Source: Pseudomonas sp. TTU2014-080ASC
GTDB taxonomy: Bacteria > Pseudomonadota > Gammaproteobacteria > Pseudomonadales > Pseudomonadaceae
Length of the DNA: 64,000 bases
Assembly: GCF_001446935.1 (NCBI RefSeq)
Contig: NZ_LKKK01000016.1
Span: 62,001 to 126,000, forward strand
Direction of reading: 5' to 3'
The notes under the pieces were generated by a model. The model was not told the origin of the DNA. It saw nothing but the letters and a program-made list of their open reading frames with translations, and did no database searches. The position numbers and the translations under genes were made by a program. Below, piece by piece: positions 36,397 through 44,273 of this stretch. Position 1 is the stretch's first letter, and every line of letters begins with the position of its first letter.

Positions 36397-36929
36397 GCGA
36401 ATACAAGATTCTGTTTACCGGCACGATGGGCGCTGGCAAAACCACCGCCATCGCCGCCATCAGCGAGATTCCGCCGGTCACCACCGACGTGCAGAACAAC
36501 GACCCGACTCTGCATAAGGAAAAAACCACCGTCGGCCTGGATTACGGAGAGCTGACCCTGCCCGGCGGCGAACAACTGCGCCTGTACGGCACACCAGGCC
36601 AGCAGCGTTTTTCCTTTATGTGGCAAATCCTTGCCAAAGGCGCGCTGGGACTGGTCATCCTGCTGGATCACAGCCGTCCAGATCCGGTGGCAGACCTGAG
36701 CATTTACCTGACCAACTTTGCCGAGCTGATTGCTCGCACTGGCTGCGTTGTCGCGGTTGGTCGCTTGGATCCACAGGCTTATGGCGAGCTCGATAGTTAT
36801 GCCAAATGCCTCGCCGATCACGGCGTGATCTGTCCGGTACTCAGTGCCGATGTACGTGACAAGAACCAAGTGCTGGCCTTGCTCGACCTCCTTCTTTTAC
36901 AACTCGAACATCAGGTAGCTCAGGCATGA
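36393..36929 (+). CDS. Ras-like small GTPase (MglA/Rup type)
   Basis: A 178-residue P-loop protein of the bacterial Ras-like superfamily. G1 is GTMGAGKT (10-17); candidate switch I Thr45/Thr46 in KEKTTVGLDYGEL; G3 is LYGTPGQQRF (64-73), where the usual Asp is Gly66, as TVPGQ-type changes also occur in MglA; G4 is AVGRLD (121-126), with the Asn and Lys of NKxD replaced; G5 is LSAD (150-153). Guanine specificity therefore needs testing. MglA controls cell polarity and motility in Myxococcus and Thermus, with roadblock proteins as GTPase activators. Here two roadblock genes follow directly and ATGA overlaps join the first three genes. Confidence 0.85.
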   Translation: MSEYKILFTGTMGAGKTTAIAAISEIPPVTTDVQNNDPTLHKEKTTVGLDYGELTLPGGEQLRLYGTPGQQRFSFMWQILAKGALGLVILLDHSRPDPVADLSIYLTNFAELIARTGCVVAVGRLDPQAYGELDSYAKCLADHGVICPVLSADVRDKNQVLALLDLLLLQLEHQVAQA

Positions 36930-37336
36930 CTCAACTCAGCGCGGCAAACCCCGAACTGTTTCAGCACCTGCAAAAGCAGGCGCAGGCAGAACTGGATGAA
37001 CTGATGAACTCACTATCCGGCCTTAGCGCTGGGGTGATTGCCACCTCTGATGGCTTTGAAGTGGCGGCTCGCGCCCGGGCAGGCGTGGAAGTCTCCAAGC
37101 TGGCCGCCATGGCCTGCTCCATATCTGCCCTTGGGGCGATGGTGGGCGTGGAGAGTGAGATTGGCCAGTATCAGAACGTGGTCGTCGAGGCCGACGAAGG
37201 CTATGTCGTGATCATCGACATCCCGCACCCACTCTACCCAATGATCCTGAATTTAGTCGCAGCCCGTAATGAAGTACTCGGGCAAGTCCTCTACCTCGCC
37301 AAGCGCGCGGTCAGCCGCGTGTCGAAGGCTAGCTGA
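36926..37336 (+). CDS. Roadblock/LC7 protein (first copy)
   Basis: A 136-residue roadblock/LC7-domain protein. After a helical N terminus, SGLSAGVIATSDGFEVAARA forms the first two strands, then a long helix SKLAAMACSISALGAMVGVESEIG, and YQNVVVEADEGYVVIIDI the next strands. The domain is a dimer that typically docks on Ras-like GTPases, as MglB does on MglA. Its ATG overlaps the GTPase stop, consistent with a complex formed at fixed ratio. Sequence alone cannot tell whether it is a GTPase activator. Confidence 0.86.
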   Translation: MTQLSAANPELFQHLQKQAQAELDELMNSLSGLSAGVIATSDGFEVAARARAGVEVSKLAAMACSISALGAMVGVESEIGQYQNVVVEADEGYVVIIDIPHPLYPMILNLVAARNEVLGQVLYLAKRAVSRVSKAS

Positions 37337-37399
37337 AACATCCTGGGCCTTCGTGTAGCCCGGCATGCATAACTCGAAAACACGCAAAGGAGAATAACA

Positions 37400-37759
37400 A
37401 TGGCAACTATCCAAGAATCCCTCACCGCCCTTCTGCAACTCGACGGTGCTCTGGCATCGGCGGTGGTAGACGCCAACAGCGGCATGCTGCTGGGCGAGGC
37501 CGGCTCAGGTGTGGACATGGAACTGGCAGCGGCAGGCAACACGGAAGTGGTGCGGGCCAAAATCAAGACCATGAAATCCCTGAACCTCAATGATGTGATC
37601 GAGGACATGCTGATCACCCTGGGCAAGCAGTACCACATCATTCGGCCTCTTGCGTCCTCTGAAGGCGTGTTCATTTATTACGTACTGGACAAGAACAAGG
37701 CCAACCTAGCCTTGGCCCGCCGTAAGATTCAGGAAGTCGAAGGCAACATGAGCCTCTGA
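37400..37759 (+). CDS. Roadblock/LC7-like protein (second copy)
   Basis: A 119-residue protein with roadblock-like pattern: ALLQLDGALASAVVDANSGMLLGEAGSG, a helix, a strand pair around DMLITLGKQYHIIRPL and EGVFIYYVLDKNKANLALARRKI. It is only distantly similar to the first copy, so the two may form a heterodimer or act at different steps. AAAGGAG lies 9 bases before the ATG, a much stronger ribosome site than the coupled genes before it, which suggests it is made in excess. It is 63 bases after the first roadblock gene and ends the operon. Confidence 0.8.
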   Translation: MATIQESLTALLQLDGALASAVVDANSGMLLGEAGSGVDMELAAAGNTEVVRAKIKTMKSLNLNDVIEDMLITLGKQYHIIRPLASSEGVFIYYVLDKNKANLALARRKIQEVEGNMSL

Positions 37760-37938
37760 TCCAGCTCACTCTGCCGCGCACACGGAACGTGCCCGGCAAA
37801 GCCCTTAGCTGCTCCCCTAACCCATGTACAGCGGCCATTTTGGCCACAACGCGTTGACTCCACCCGCTGTGGGCAGTACACCTTGCGGTTATTCACTCAG
37901 CTGAATCCCTTAAGCCTGACTGACCACATGGAGCCATC

Positions 37939-38925
37939 ATGCACGCCACCTCTGCGACACAACCGCTTCGCTCTCTGTTCCTGGCTATGTCACTCGGCAT
38001 CTGCAGCGCACTGGGCAGCACCGCTGCATTAGCCGCGCCTGCAGCGCAAACCGAGCAGGTACCCGGTTATTTCCGTTTGGCTATCGGTGACGCCACTGTC
38101 ACCGCGCTGTATGACGGCTATGTGGAACTGGCCCCTTCGCTGCTCAAAGGCATGGAAGGCAAGGAGATTGAAAAACTCCTTGCGCGTTCATTTCAGAAAA
38201 CCGACCCCGGCTTCCAGACCGCGGTAAATGCCTACTTGGTTCACACCCGCGACAACCTCGTGCTGGTTGATGCCGGCGCAGCCAAGTGCTTTGGCCCAAC
38301 CCTGGGCAATATTGTTCAGAACATCGAAGCCGCCGGTTATAAACCCAGCGACGTGGACACCATCCTGGTCACCCACATGCATCCCGATCATCTGTGCGGC
38401 GTAACCAGTGCCGAAGGCAAGGCCGCCTTCCCCAACGCAAGTTTGTGGGCAGCCCAAGCCGATGCAGACTTCTGGCTGAGCGAGAAAGTCGCCGCAGCGG
38501 CACCGGAAGCCGCCAAGGGCCTTTACCAAATGGCCAAGGCAGCCGTGCAGCCGTATAAAGATGCTGGCAAGTACCACACCTTTAAGCAGGGTGATGCGCT
38601 GGTGCCCGGTCTGAGTGTGGTACCTACGCCGGGACACACTCCGGGCCATACCTCCTTCCTACTTCAGTCCGCCGAGCAAAGCCTGCTGCTGTGGGGCGAC
38701 ATCATTCACTCCCACGCCGTACAGATGCAGCACCCAGAAGTGTCCATGGAGTTTGATGTGGACTCCACACAAGCCATCAAAACCCGCAAGGAGCTGCTGA
38801 AAAAAGTAGCGGACAACGGCTGGTGGATCGCCGGTGCGCACCTGCCCTTCCCGGGAATCGGCCATGTACGCAGCGAGCAGAATGGCTACGCCTGGGTACC
38901 TGCTGAATACGGCCCTCTGCGCTAA
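37939..38925 (+). CDS. Exported metallo-beta-lactamase-fold hydrolase
   Basis: A 328-residue precursor with a long signal peptide (cleavage near AALA-AP, residue 36). The metal-binding HxHxDH motif is THMHPDHLCG, followed by GHTPGHTSF and LWGDIIHSH, which supply the remaining ligands. The layout resembles AHL-lactonase-like and arylsulfatase-like MBL proteins, but export to the periplasm argues against a cytoplasmic lactone substrate. GGAG precedes the ATG. A 180-base gap separates it from the roadblock genes, so it is probably a separate transcript. A strong hairpin follows the stop. Confidence 0.85.
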   Translation: MHATSATQPLRSLFLAMSLGICSALGSTAALAAPAAQTEQVPGYFRLAIGDATVTALYDGYVELAPSLLKGMEGKEIEKLLARSFQKTDPGFQTAVNAYLVHTRDNLVLVDAGAAKCFGPTLGNIVQNIEAAGYKPSDVDTILVTHMHPDHLCGVTSAEGKAAFPNASLWAAQADADFWLSEKVAAAAPEAAKGLYQMAKAAVQPYKDAGKYHTFKQGDALVPGLSVVPTPGHTPGHTSFLLQSAEQSLLLWGDIIHSHAVQMQHPEVSMEFDVDSTQAIKTRKELLKKVADNGWWIAGAHLPFPGIGHVRSEQNGYAWVPAEYGPLR

Positions 38926-38945
38926 GCCACGCTAATCCCCTTCCC

Positions 38946-38972
38946 CAGCGGAGGTTCTGCGGACCTCCGCTG
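38946..38972 (+). terminator. Hairpin after the MBL hydrolase
   Basis: CAGCGGAGGT (38946-38955) pairs perfectly with ACCTCCGCTG (38963-38972), loop of 7 bases. T content after the stem is low. Confidence 0.6.
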
Positions 38973-38982
38973 CTCTGCGTCT

Positions 38983-38999
38983 TGTCACAGCGATGTCAC
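38983..38999 (+). promoter_or_regulatory. PhoB box before the decayed phoD
   Basis: Two TGTCAC repeats (38983-38988 and 38994-38999) are spaced 11 bases apart, the pattern of a Pho box bound by PhoB under phosphate starvation. It lies about 45 bases before the ATG of the phoD remnant and would have driven that gene. Confidence 0.65.
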
Positions 39000-39045
39000 A
39001 ACAACTGCATAGGTTGCTGTTGCGCAGCAAAGACACGACGTACTG

Positions 39046-39469
39046 ATGAGCAAACTCCTCTTAGGCCGACGCCATATCATTCAAGCCGCCGTCGCTGGCC
39101 TGCTGATGCCTGCTCTGGACCCGGCGGTTATTGCCTCCCATAAAGAACGACCACAGATCACCGACGGCGTGCACTACTGCGCAGCCCACTATTACGACCC
39201 GAAAAAGCTGCATTTCAGGATTTTGAGCCATTCTGGGAGTTTGTCGCAGGACCGCTGAACGCAGGCATTTCCGGGCCAAACGAACTCGATGGCACATTTG
39301 GCCCACAGTTGATCTTCCAGAAGGCCCCTCCTCGCCAAATGCCTCACCGCTTGCCGGGTTTCAGTTCTTTGCCGAGGTGAATATTCAGGCGCAAACCGGT
39401 GAGCTGAGCGTTACCCTGCGCGATCTGGATAGACTGTGAGTCTACGAAAAGTCCCTTCAACCAGGCTGA
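39046..39469 (+). pseudogene. phoD: phoD (Tat-exported alkaline phosphatase) remnant
   Basis: A collapsed PhoD gene. The first 42 codons keep a twin-arginine signal (LGRRHIIQAAVAGLL) and the typical RPQITDGV start of the mature enzyme, then jump straight to the C-terminal HYCAAHYYDPKKLHF, so most of the roughly 500-residue enzyme is deleted. After that, DFEPFWEFVAGPLNAG and FGPQLIFQKAPP continue in a second frame (a base is missing near 39214), and GFQFFAEVNIQAQTGELSVTLRDLD in a third (shift near 39335). A nonsense codon at 39437-39439 precedes the original end VYEKSLQPG at 39469. All catalytic metal ligands are lost. The upstream PhoB box survives. Confidence 0.85.
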
Positions 39470-39473
39470 GGCG

Positions 39474-40307
39474 TTAAGCAGTAGCTTCCACCATGCGCAG
39501 TAAGCCGCTCTTGTCGCCCTGCTGCGCTGCCGGATCAAACACCTGCACAGCAGCAAAACCACAGCCTTTGAAGCCTGCTTCGATTGCAACCTCATCACGG
39601 TAATGCAGCGGATAGCTGCCGCGGGTCAGACGCCCGACCAAATCAACACCCCAGCGCATCTGGCGGTAGCGCGGGTGGTCTTGCAAATCGGGGTAAAGGT
39701 CTGTCAGGTAGCGGCCACTCGGAAACAGGCTGAGTTGCTCAGCCAGTCGCGTCCAGAAACCCTCAATCGCAGACAACTCAAAGTAATTGACCAACCCTTC
39801 GGTGATCACCGCGACAGGTTGGGTTTTATCCAGTCGGGCAAAGAGATTGCTTAAGGCCAGCTCGCCATCTGTCGCCAGAATATCCACAGCACAGACCTGC
39901 TGATGCTCCCCCAACCAGCCGGTACGGCCCAGCAGCTGACGTTTACGCTCGGCCATATCCGGCAGATCAGCCTCGATATAACGGATATGCGAATGCGCCT
40001 GCACAAAGCGCCGCCCACGCGGGGACAGACCGCAGGCGATTTCAACAATCTGGGTAACGCCCTGCTGTTCGATGGCTGCATGCAGACGCTCATCAATAAA
40101 GCGATGACGTTGTAACAGCAGATGTTCCAGATCCAAGCCGAAGCCACGTCGCGCCAGCGCTGTGAGCGGGCGCAAAACGGTGTGGGCGAAACGTCCGAAT
40201 CCGGTCACGAAGGCAGGGTCCGAGAGATTATGGCGATACCAAACATAACCGGTGAAATGTGCACTTGGGCTGATATGGGCACTGCTGGCCCGGGCTCGCG
40301 TAGACAT
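39474..40307 (-). CDS. Class I SAM-dependent methyltransferase (LCMT-like)
   Basis: A 277-residue cytoplasmic protein resembling leucine carboxyl methyltransferase-type enzymes (PF04072 group). The SAM-binding segment is VTQIVEIACGLSPRGRRF, the acidic residue after strand two is in RYIEADLPDMAERK, and VITEGLVNYFE matches the conserved TEGLLxYL pattern of this group. The ATG at 40307 was chosen over 40331; its ribosome site is weak. It converges on the phoD remnant. The substrate is unknown. Confidence 0.78.
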   Translation of the reverse strand: MSTRARASSAHISPSAHFTGYVWYRHNLSDPAFVTGFGRFAHTVLRPLTALARRGFGLDLEHLLLQRHRFIDERLHAAIEQQGVTQIVEIACGLSPRGRRFVQAHSHIRYIEADLPDMAERKRQLLGRTGWLGEHQQVCAVDILATDGELALSNLFARLDKTQPVAVITEGLVNYFELSAIEGFWTRLAEQLSLFPSGRYLTDLYPDLQDHPRYRQMRWGVDLVGRLTRGSYPLHYRDEVAIEAGFKGCGFAAVQVFDPAAQQGDKSGLLRMVEATA

Positions 40308-40370
40308 GGTACTCGCCCTTATTATTGGCATCCCGCCAGCCTATCCGCTGCGTCATGAGCAACCCACCTG

Positions 40371-41069
40371 ATGCCTGCCAAACCCAACCTTAGTTTGCCC
40401 TGGCCACAAGGCCGCGCACTGCCGGACAGCTTCTTTAACCGCGATGCCGGCCAACTCGCCCGCGAACTGCTGGGCAAGGTAATCCGCCAAAAGGCCGGCG
40501 ATCTCTGGCTGAGCGTACGCATCATCGAAACCGAAGCCTATTACCTTGAAGACAAAGGCAGCCATGCCTCACTCGGTTTTACTCATAAGCGCCGGGCGCT
40601 GTTTATGGATGGCGGGCACATCTATATGTATTACGCCCGTGGTGGGGACTCGCTTAATTTCAGCGCGAACGGCCCCGGTAATGCGGTTCTGATCAAATCA
40701 GCCTATCCGTTTCAGGATCAGCACAGCGGCCCCGAAAGTCTGGCCCGGATGCAGGCCAACAACCCGGACGCCAACGGACAGATACGGCCTGTCGAAAAAC
40801 TTTGCAACGGTCAGACATTGCTCTGCAAAGCACTAGGCTTAAAAGTGCCGGACTGGGATGCGCAGTGCTTTGATCCCGAGAAACTATTTGTCGAGGACGT
40901 CGGTCAATACCCGGCCGCCATTGTGCAGTGCCCGCGCCTGGGCATTCCTCGCGGCCGTGACGAACACCTGCCGTACCGTTTTGTAGACGCTGACTTTGCC
41001 CGCTTCTGTACCCGCAATCCATTAAGACGCGGACAAGTCGCAGGCAAGGATTATCAATTACTGACCTGA
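40371..41069 (+). CDS. DNA-3-methyladenine glycosylase (AAG/MPG type)
   Basis: A base-excision repair enzyme of the alkyladenine glycosylase family (232 residues), removing alkylated purines such as 3-methyladenine and hypoxanthine. Diagnostic segments are RIIETEAYYLEDKGSHASLGF (catalytic Glu), GGHIYMYYARGGDSLNFSA and NGPGNAVLIKSAYP. It lies 12 bases before the DedA-PAP2 gene, so the two are probably co-transcribed although functionally unrelated. Confidence 0.92.
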   Translation: MPAKPNLSLPWPQGRALPDSFFNRDAGQLARELLGKVIRQKAGDLWLSVRIIETEAYYLEDKGSHASLGFTHKRRALFMDGGHIYMYYARGGDSLNFSANGPGNAVLIKSAYPFQDQHSGPESLARMQANNPDANGQIRPVEKLCNGQTLLCKALGLKVPDWDAQCFDPEKLFVEDVGQYPAAIVQCPRLGIPRGRDEHLPYRFVDADFARFCTRNPLRRGQVAGKDYQLLT

Positions 41070-41081
41070 AGGTGCTGAAAA

Positions 41082-42398
41082 ATGAGCCAATGGCTCGACA
41101 CTCTGACGCAATGGCTGGGCGCGAATCCCGAATGGCTGGGCCTGGCTATTTTTCTGATTGCCTGCGTGGAATGCCTGGCAATTGCCGGGATTATTGTTCC
41201 CGGCACCATCCTGATGTTTGCAGTTGCCGTACTGGCCGGCAATGGCGCGCTTGGTCTGTGGGAAACCCTGCTGCTCGCGTACTTGGGTGGACTGCTCGGC
41301 GACGCCTTGTCATACGCCATCGGCCATTATTTCCATCAGGACATCCGACGCCTGCCGATCCTGCGTGACCACCCTCAATGGCTGACATCTGCTGAGGCTT
41401 ACTTCAACCGCTACGGCGTAGCCAGCCTACTAGTAGGGCGCTATATCGGCCCGCTGCGACCCATGCTGCCGATGGTAGCCGGGATGCTGAGCATGCCGCT
41501 GCCGCGCTTTATTTTGGTCAGCCTGGTGGCTGCTGCTGGCTGGTCCATCGCTTACATGCTGCCGGGCTGGGCCACCGGCGCGGCGCTGCGTCTGCCCCTT
41601 CCCGAAGGCTTCTGGCCACAAGCTGGCGCTGTCGCCGCTGGTGTTGCGGTAGTCGTAGGCCTGAGCATCCAGGGCAGCATGCGCGCTCAACGTCACGCCA
41701 GCCTGCTGGCGGCAGTAGCCAGCCTGGTCCTGCTGATCGCGCTGATGAGTACTTGGCCACTGCTGACTCAACTGGATCAGGGGCTAATGGCGGTTATTCA
41801 GGAGCAGCGAACGGCGACCCTGGACAAAGTCATGGTGCTGATCACCCGCTTGGGTGATTTCCACACCCAATTGGCGGCTGCAGTTCTGCTCTGCCTGGTT
41901 CTGCTGATCACCCGTAAATGGCGCGCACTGGCGCTGGCGGCCGGAGCAACGCTGGGCTCAGCGCTGGCTAACGGTCTGCTTAAACACCTGTTCTCCCGCG
42001 CAAGGCCCGATGTGCTGCTGGAGCCCCTCAGCAGTTACAGCTTCCCCAGCGGCCACAGCTCTGCGGCATTTGCACTATTTCTGGTATTAGGTCTGCTGGC
42101 CGGGCGCAACCAACCGCCACGCATGCGCCTGACCTGGCTGCTGCTGGCAAGTATTCCAGCCGGGGCGATTGCCGTATCACGGGTCTATCTGGGCGTGCAT
42201 TGGCCAACGGATGTGATCGCCGGAGCGATGCTCGCGGGCTGCATTTGCGCACTGACTCTCGCCATCGTGCAATGGCGTACGCCAATGCAGGCGCTGCCGG
42301 CAAAAGTCTGGTGGCTGATCCTGCCTGCGGTACTGGCCTTGTTGGGCGGTATCAGCACTTGGGAATACTCAGCCGGCCTCATGCTGTACCGCTACTGA
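41082..42398 (+). CDS. DedA-PAP2 fusion membrane protein
   Basis: A 438-residue inner-membrane protein with two domains. Residues about 25-190 are DedA/SNARE-associated (GIIVPGTILMFAVA, GGLLGDALSYAIGHYF, FNRYGVASLLVGRYIGPLRPMLPMVAG), a family that includes undecaprenyl-phosphate flippases. Residues about 230-430 are a PAP2 phosphatase with all three motifs: KHLFSRARP (KX6RP), PSGHSSA, and SRVYLGVHWPTD. Joined, they suggest dephosphorylation and recycling of a lipid carrier such as undecaprenyl pyrophosphate. The fusion is known in proteobacteria. Its 3' end overlaps the convergent Lon-domain gene by 7 bases. Confidence 0.92.
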   Translation: MSQWLDTLTQWLGANPEWLGLAIFLIACVECLAIAGIIVPGTILMFAVAVLAGNGALGLWETLLLAYLGGLLGDALSYAIGHYFHQDIRRLPILRDHPQWLTSAEAYFNRYGVASLLVGRYIGPLRPMLPMVAGMLSMPLPRFILVSLVAAAGWSIAYMLPGWATGAALRLPLPEGFWPQAGAVAAGVAVVVGLSIQGSMRAQRHASLLAAVASLVLLIALMSTWPLLTQLDQGLMAVIQEQRTATLDKVMVLITRLGDFHTQLAAAVLLCLVLLITRKWRALALAAGATLGSALANGLLKHLFSRARPDVLLEPLSSYSFPSGHSSAAFALFLVLGLLAGRNQPPRMRLTWLLLASIPAGAIAVSRVYLGVHWPTDVIAGAMLAGCICALTLAIVQWRTPMQALPAKVWWLILPAVLALLGGISTWEYSAGLMLYRY

Positions 42399-42979
42399 GT
42401 GCCTTCCTGCATCTGCTGCAAGACATCCTGCAGCAGATGCAGACGCTGATCAGCCCGATCCATTTCCAGCAGCTGAACCTTATGCGGCAACTCCAGCGGC
42501 AGAAGGTAGGCAAGCTGGTTGGCCAGTGCGGCCTGCCCGCTAAGGTCGTGATTCATGCCCAATGACTGCACCATCGGGTGCGCTGTCAGCGCCCGTAACA
42601 ACGCAACCAGATCCTCGTGCTCCAGCCCCAGCGGCTGATCCGGCTCATCATCCAGCCACTCGACTTCAGCCATCGTGAGTTGATCCGGCAGCACCTGAGC
42701 CTTCTCAACACGGAAGCGGCGACCACCTTCTACGCGAATCCCCAGCAGGCCATTGGGCAGTTGCTCAAAATCGCGAATCAGCGCTTCACAGCCAATCGCG
42801 GAGAACTGCGATGCCGCCTCGCCCACCTCACTACCCTGCAGAATGCACACCACACCAAAGCCTTCGCCCTGGCGCATACAGCGGCTGATCATGTCCAGAT
42901 AGCGTTTTTCGAATATCTGCAAATCCAGTGCACAGCCCGGAAACAGCAGGGTATTGAGAGGAAACAGTGGCAATATCAC
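42392..42979 (-). CDS. Lon N-terminal (substrate-binding) domain protein
   Basis: A stand-alone Lon-N (LAN) domain of 195 residues: it begins LPLFPLNTLLFPGCALDLQIFEKRY, identical in pattern to the N terminus of Lon protease, without ATPase or peptidase domains. GFGVVCILQGSEVGEAA and the C-terminal helical bundle complete the domain. Such proteins are widespread in Pseudomonas with unknown function. The start codon is GTG at 42979. Its last codons contain a long inverted repeat shared with the convergent gene. Confidence 0.9.
   Translation of the reverse strand: MILPLFPLNTLLFPGCALDLQIFEKRYLDMISRCMRQGEGFGVVCILQGSEVGEAASQFSAIGCEALIRDFEQLPNGLLGIRVEGGRRFRVEKAQVLPDQLTMAEVEWLDDEPDQPLGLEHEDLVALLRALTAHPMVQSLGMNHDLSGQAALANQLAYLLPLELPHKVQLLEMDRADQRLHLLQDVLQQMQEGTQ
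42407..42442. terminator. 13-base-pair inverted repeat at convergent gene ends
   Basis: CTGCATCTGCTGC (42407-42419) pairs perfectly with GCAGCAGATGCAG (42430-42442); 10-base loop. It lies inside the last codons of the Lon-domain gene and just after the DedA-PAP2 stop, so it probably acts as terminator for the latter while encoding QQMQ-type residues in the former. Confidence 0.55.
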
Positions 42980-42992
42980 GCAGTTCTCCTTG

Positions 42993-43706
42993 TCACCACA
43001 GCAGAATGGCCAGCGGCATCAAAACCGCTGTCAGCATCCCCATCAGGCTCATGGCCAACGCCGAAAAAGCACCGCACTCCTCACCCTCCTGCAAGGCACG
43101 CGAGGTACCCACAGCATGGGATGTGATGCCAAGCGACAGACCAATAGCCGCAGGATGAGTCACGCCAAATAATTTGAGCAGTGAAGGGCCGACAATCGCT
43201 CCGAGAATTCCGGTAAGCATGACGAACACCGCAGCAAGCGCCGCAATCCCGCCAACTTCTTCAGCCACCAGCATGGCGATTGGCGATGTCACCGACTTAG
43301 GAGCCAGACTCATCAACAGCGTCTGGTCCATATTGAACAGCCAGCCCAGCGTTATGCCCAACAGCGTGGCGAACAAACCACCCACAAGCAGGGTAATAAC
43401 CACCGGCCAGAACAACTGACGGATGCGCTTCAGGTTCATAAACAGCGGCACAGCCAACGCCACTGTAGCCGGGCCAAGGAACAGCGTCAGAGCGGTTGCG
43501 CTGTTTCTGTACTCGTCAAAGGTCAGGCCGCAGGCCAGCAATATGCCGATAATGACCAGTGTCGAGACCAACACCGGCTGCAGGAATACCCAGCGGGTCT
43601 TCTCGTAGGCAGCCACGGCCAGCTGGAAAGCCCCAAGCGTGATACCGACCCCAAACAGCGGATGGTGAATAACCGCATCCCAGGCGGCCTGCCACTCAAG
43701 GCTCAT
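42993..43706 (-). CDS. lrgB: LrgB/CidB-family membrane protein
   Basis: A 237-residue integral membrane protein of the LrgB family with about seven or eight membrane segments. The conserved PKSVTSPIAMLVAEEVGG and GITSHAVGTSRALQEGEECGAFS motifs are present. It works with LrgA; in Staphylococcus the Cid/Lrg pairs act like holin and antiholin, and in plants the fused homologue PLGL1 exports glycerate/glycolate. Its ATG overlaps the lrgA stop. Confidence 0.92.
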   Translation of the reverse strand: MSLEWQAAWDAVIHHPLFGVGITLGAFQLAVAAYEKTRWVFLQPVLVSTLVIIGILLACGLTFDEYRNSATALTLFLGPATVALAVPLFMNLKRIRQLFWPVVITLLVGGLFATLLGITLGWLFNMDQTLLMSLAPKSVTSPIAMLVAEEVGGIAALAAVFVMLTGILGAIVGPSLLKLFGVTHPAAIGLSLGITSHAVGTSRALQEGEECGAFSALAMSLMGMLTAVLMPLAILLW

Positions 43707-44062
43707 ACATCCTCCTTACGCGCTTGGCGGTTGATCAGTTTCTGCATCAGCCAACCGGCAAACACCAGAGACACCACTAGCGACAGGCCAAGCGCCCCCA
43801 CCAGCGGCCAGAAATCTCTGGCGATCGGCTCGGCATAGGCCATCACCCCAACAGCAGGCGGCACCAGCAACAGCGGCAGGTATTTCAGCAAGCTGCCGGA
43901 GGCCTGCTGCAGCGGTTCGGAAACTTCGCCCCGGAATAATAGAAATGCAAACAGCAACACCATGCCGAGGATCGGCCCGGGCAGCATCGGCAACAGCAAA
44001 GCATTTAATGCCGTGCCCATTAATTGGCATAGCACCAGCCAGGTAAGGCCGCGTAACAACAT
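43703..44062 (-). CDS. lrgA: LrgA/CidA-family membrane protein
   Basis: A 119-residue protein with four membrane segments and the family pattern LPMLPGPILGMVLLFAFLL followed by LPLLLVPPAVGVM. It is the upstream partner of lrgB, with a 4-base overlap (ATGA). Possible roles are murein-hydrolase control or export of overflow acids. A 6-base inverted repeat 19 bases upstream may be its operator. Confidence 0.92.
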   Translation of the reverse strand: MLLRGLTWLVLCQLMGTALNALLLPMLPGPILGMVLLFAFLLFRGEVSEPLQQASGSLLKYLPLLLVPPAVGVMAYAEPIARDFWPLVGALGLSLVVSLVFAGWLMQKLINRQARKEDV

Positions 44063-44080
44063 GATGGGGTATCTCCGAAT

Positions 44081-44100
44081 CTTATGATTGAAGCCATAAG
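44081..44100. promoter_or_regulatory. Inverted repeat upstream of lrgAB
   Basis: CTTATG (44081-44086) and CATAAG (44095-44100) with an 8-base spacer. The spacing resembles a LysR-type T-N11-A site, and cid/lrg operons are often LysR-controlled (CidR). No such regulator is adjacent. Confidence 0.35.
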
Positions 44101-44273
44101 CCCGCGCATTATATGCCCATCCCCCCTCAAACGCCCGGCCTAAGGGACCCGATTAGCACCTCAGACCGAGCTTCTGCCACGCGCGCAGGGCTCTTGACCC
44201 TAATCCGAGGGCATGGTGATCTAGCCGCTTCAGGATCCAACAATAAAAAACAAGATGTCCTTAAGGAGAAGCC

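Noticed and set aside
36108..36869. 253-codon minus-strand frame over the GTPase gene
   Set aside because: Opposite two well-supported overlapping genes; low-complexity product.
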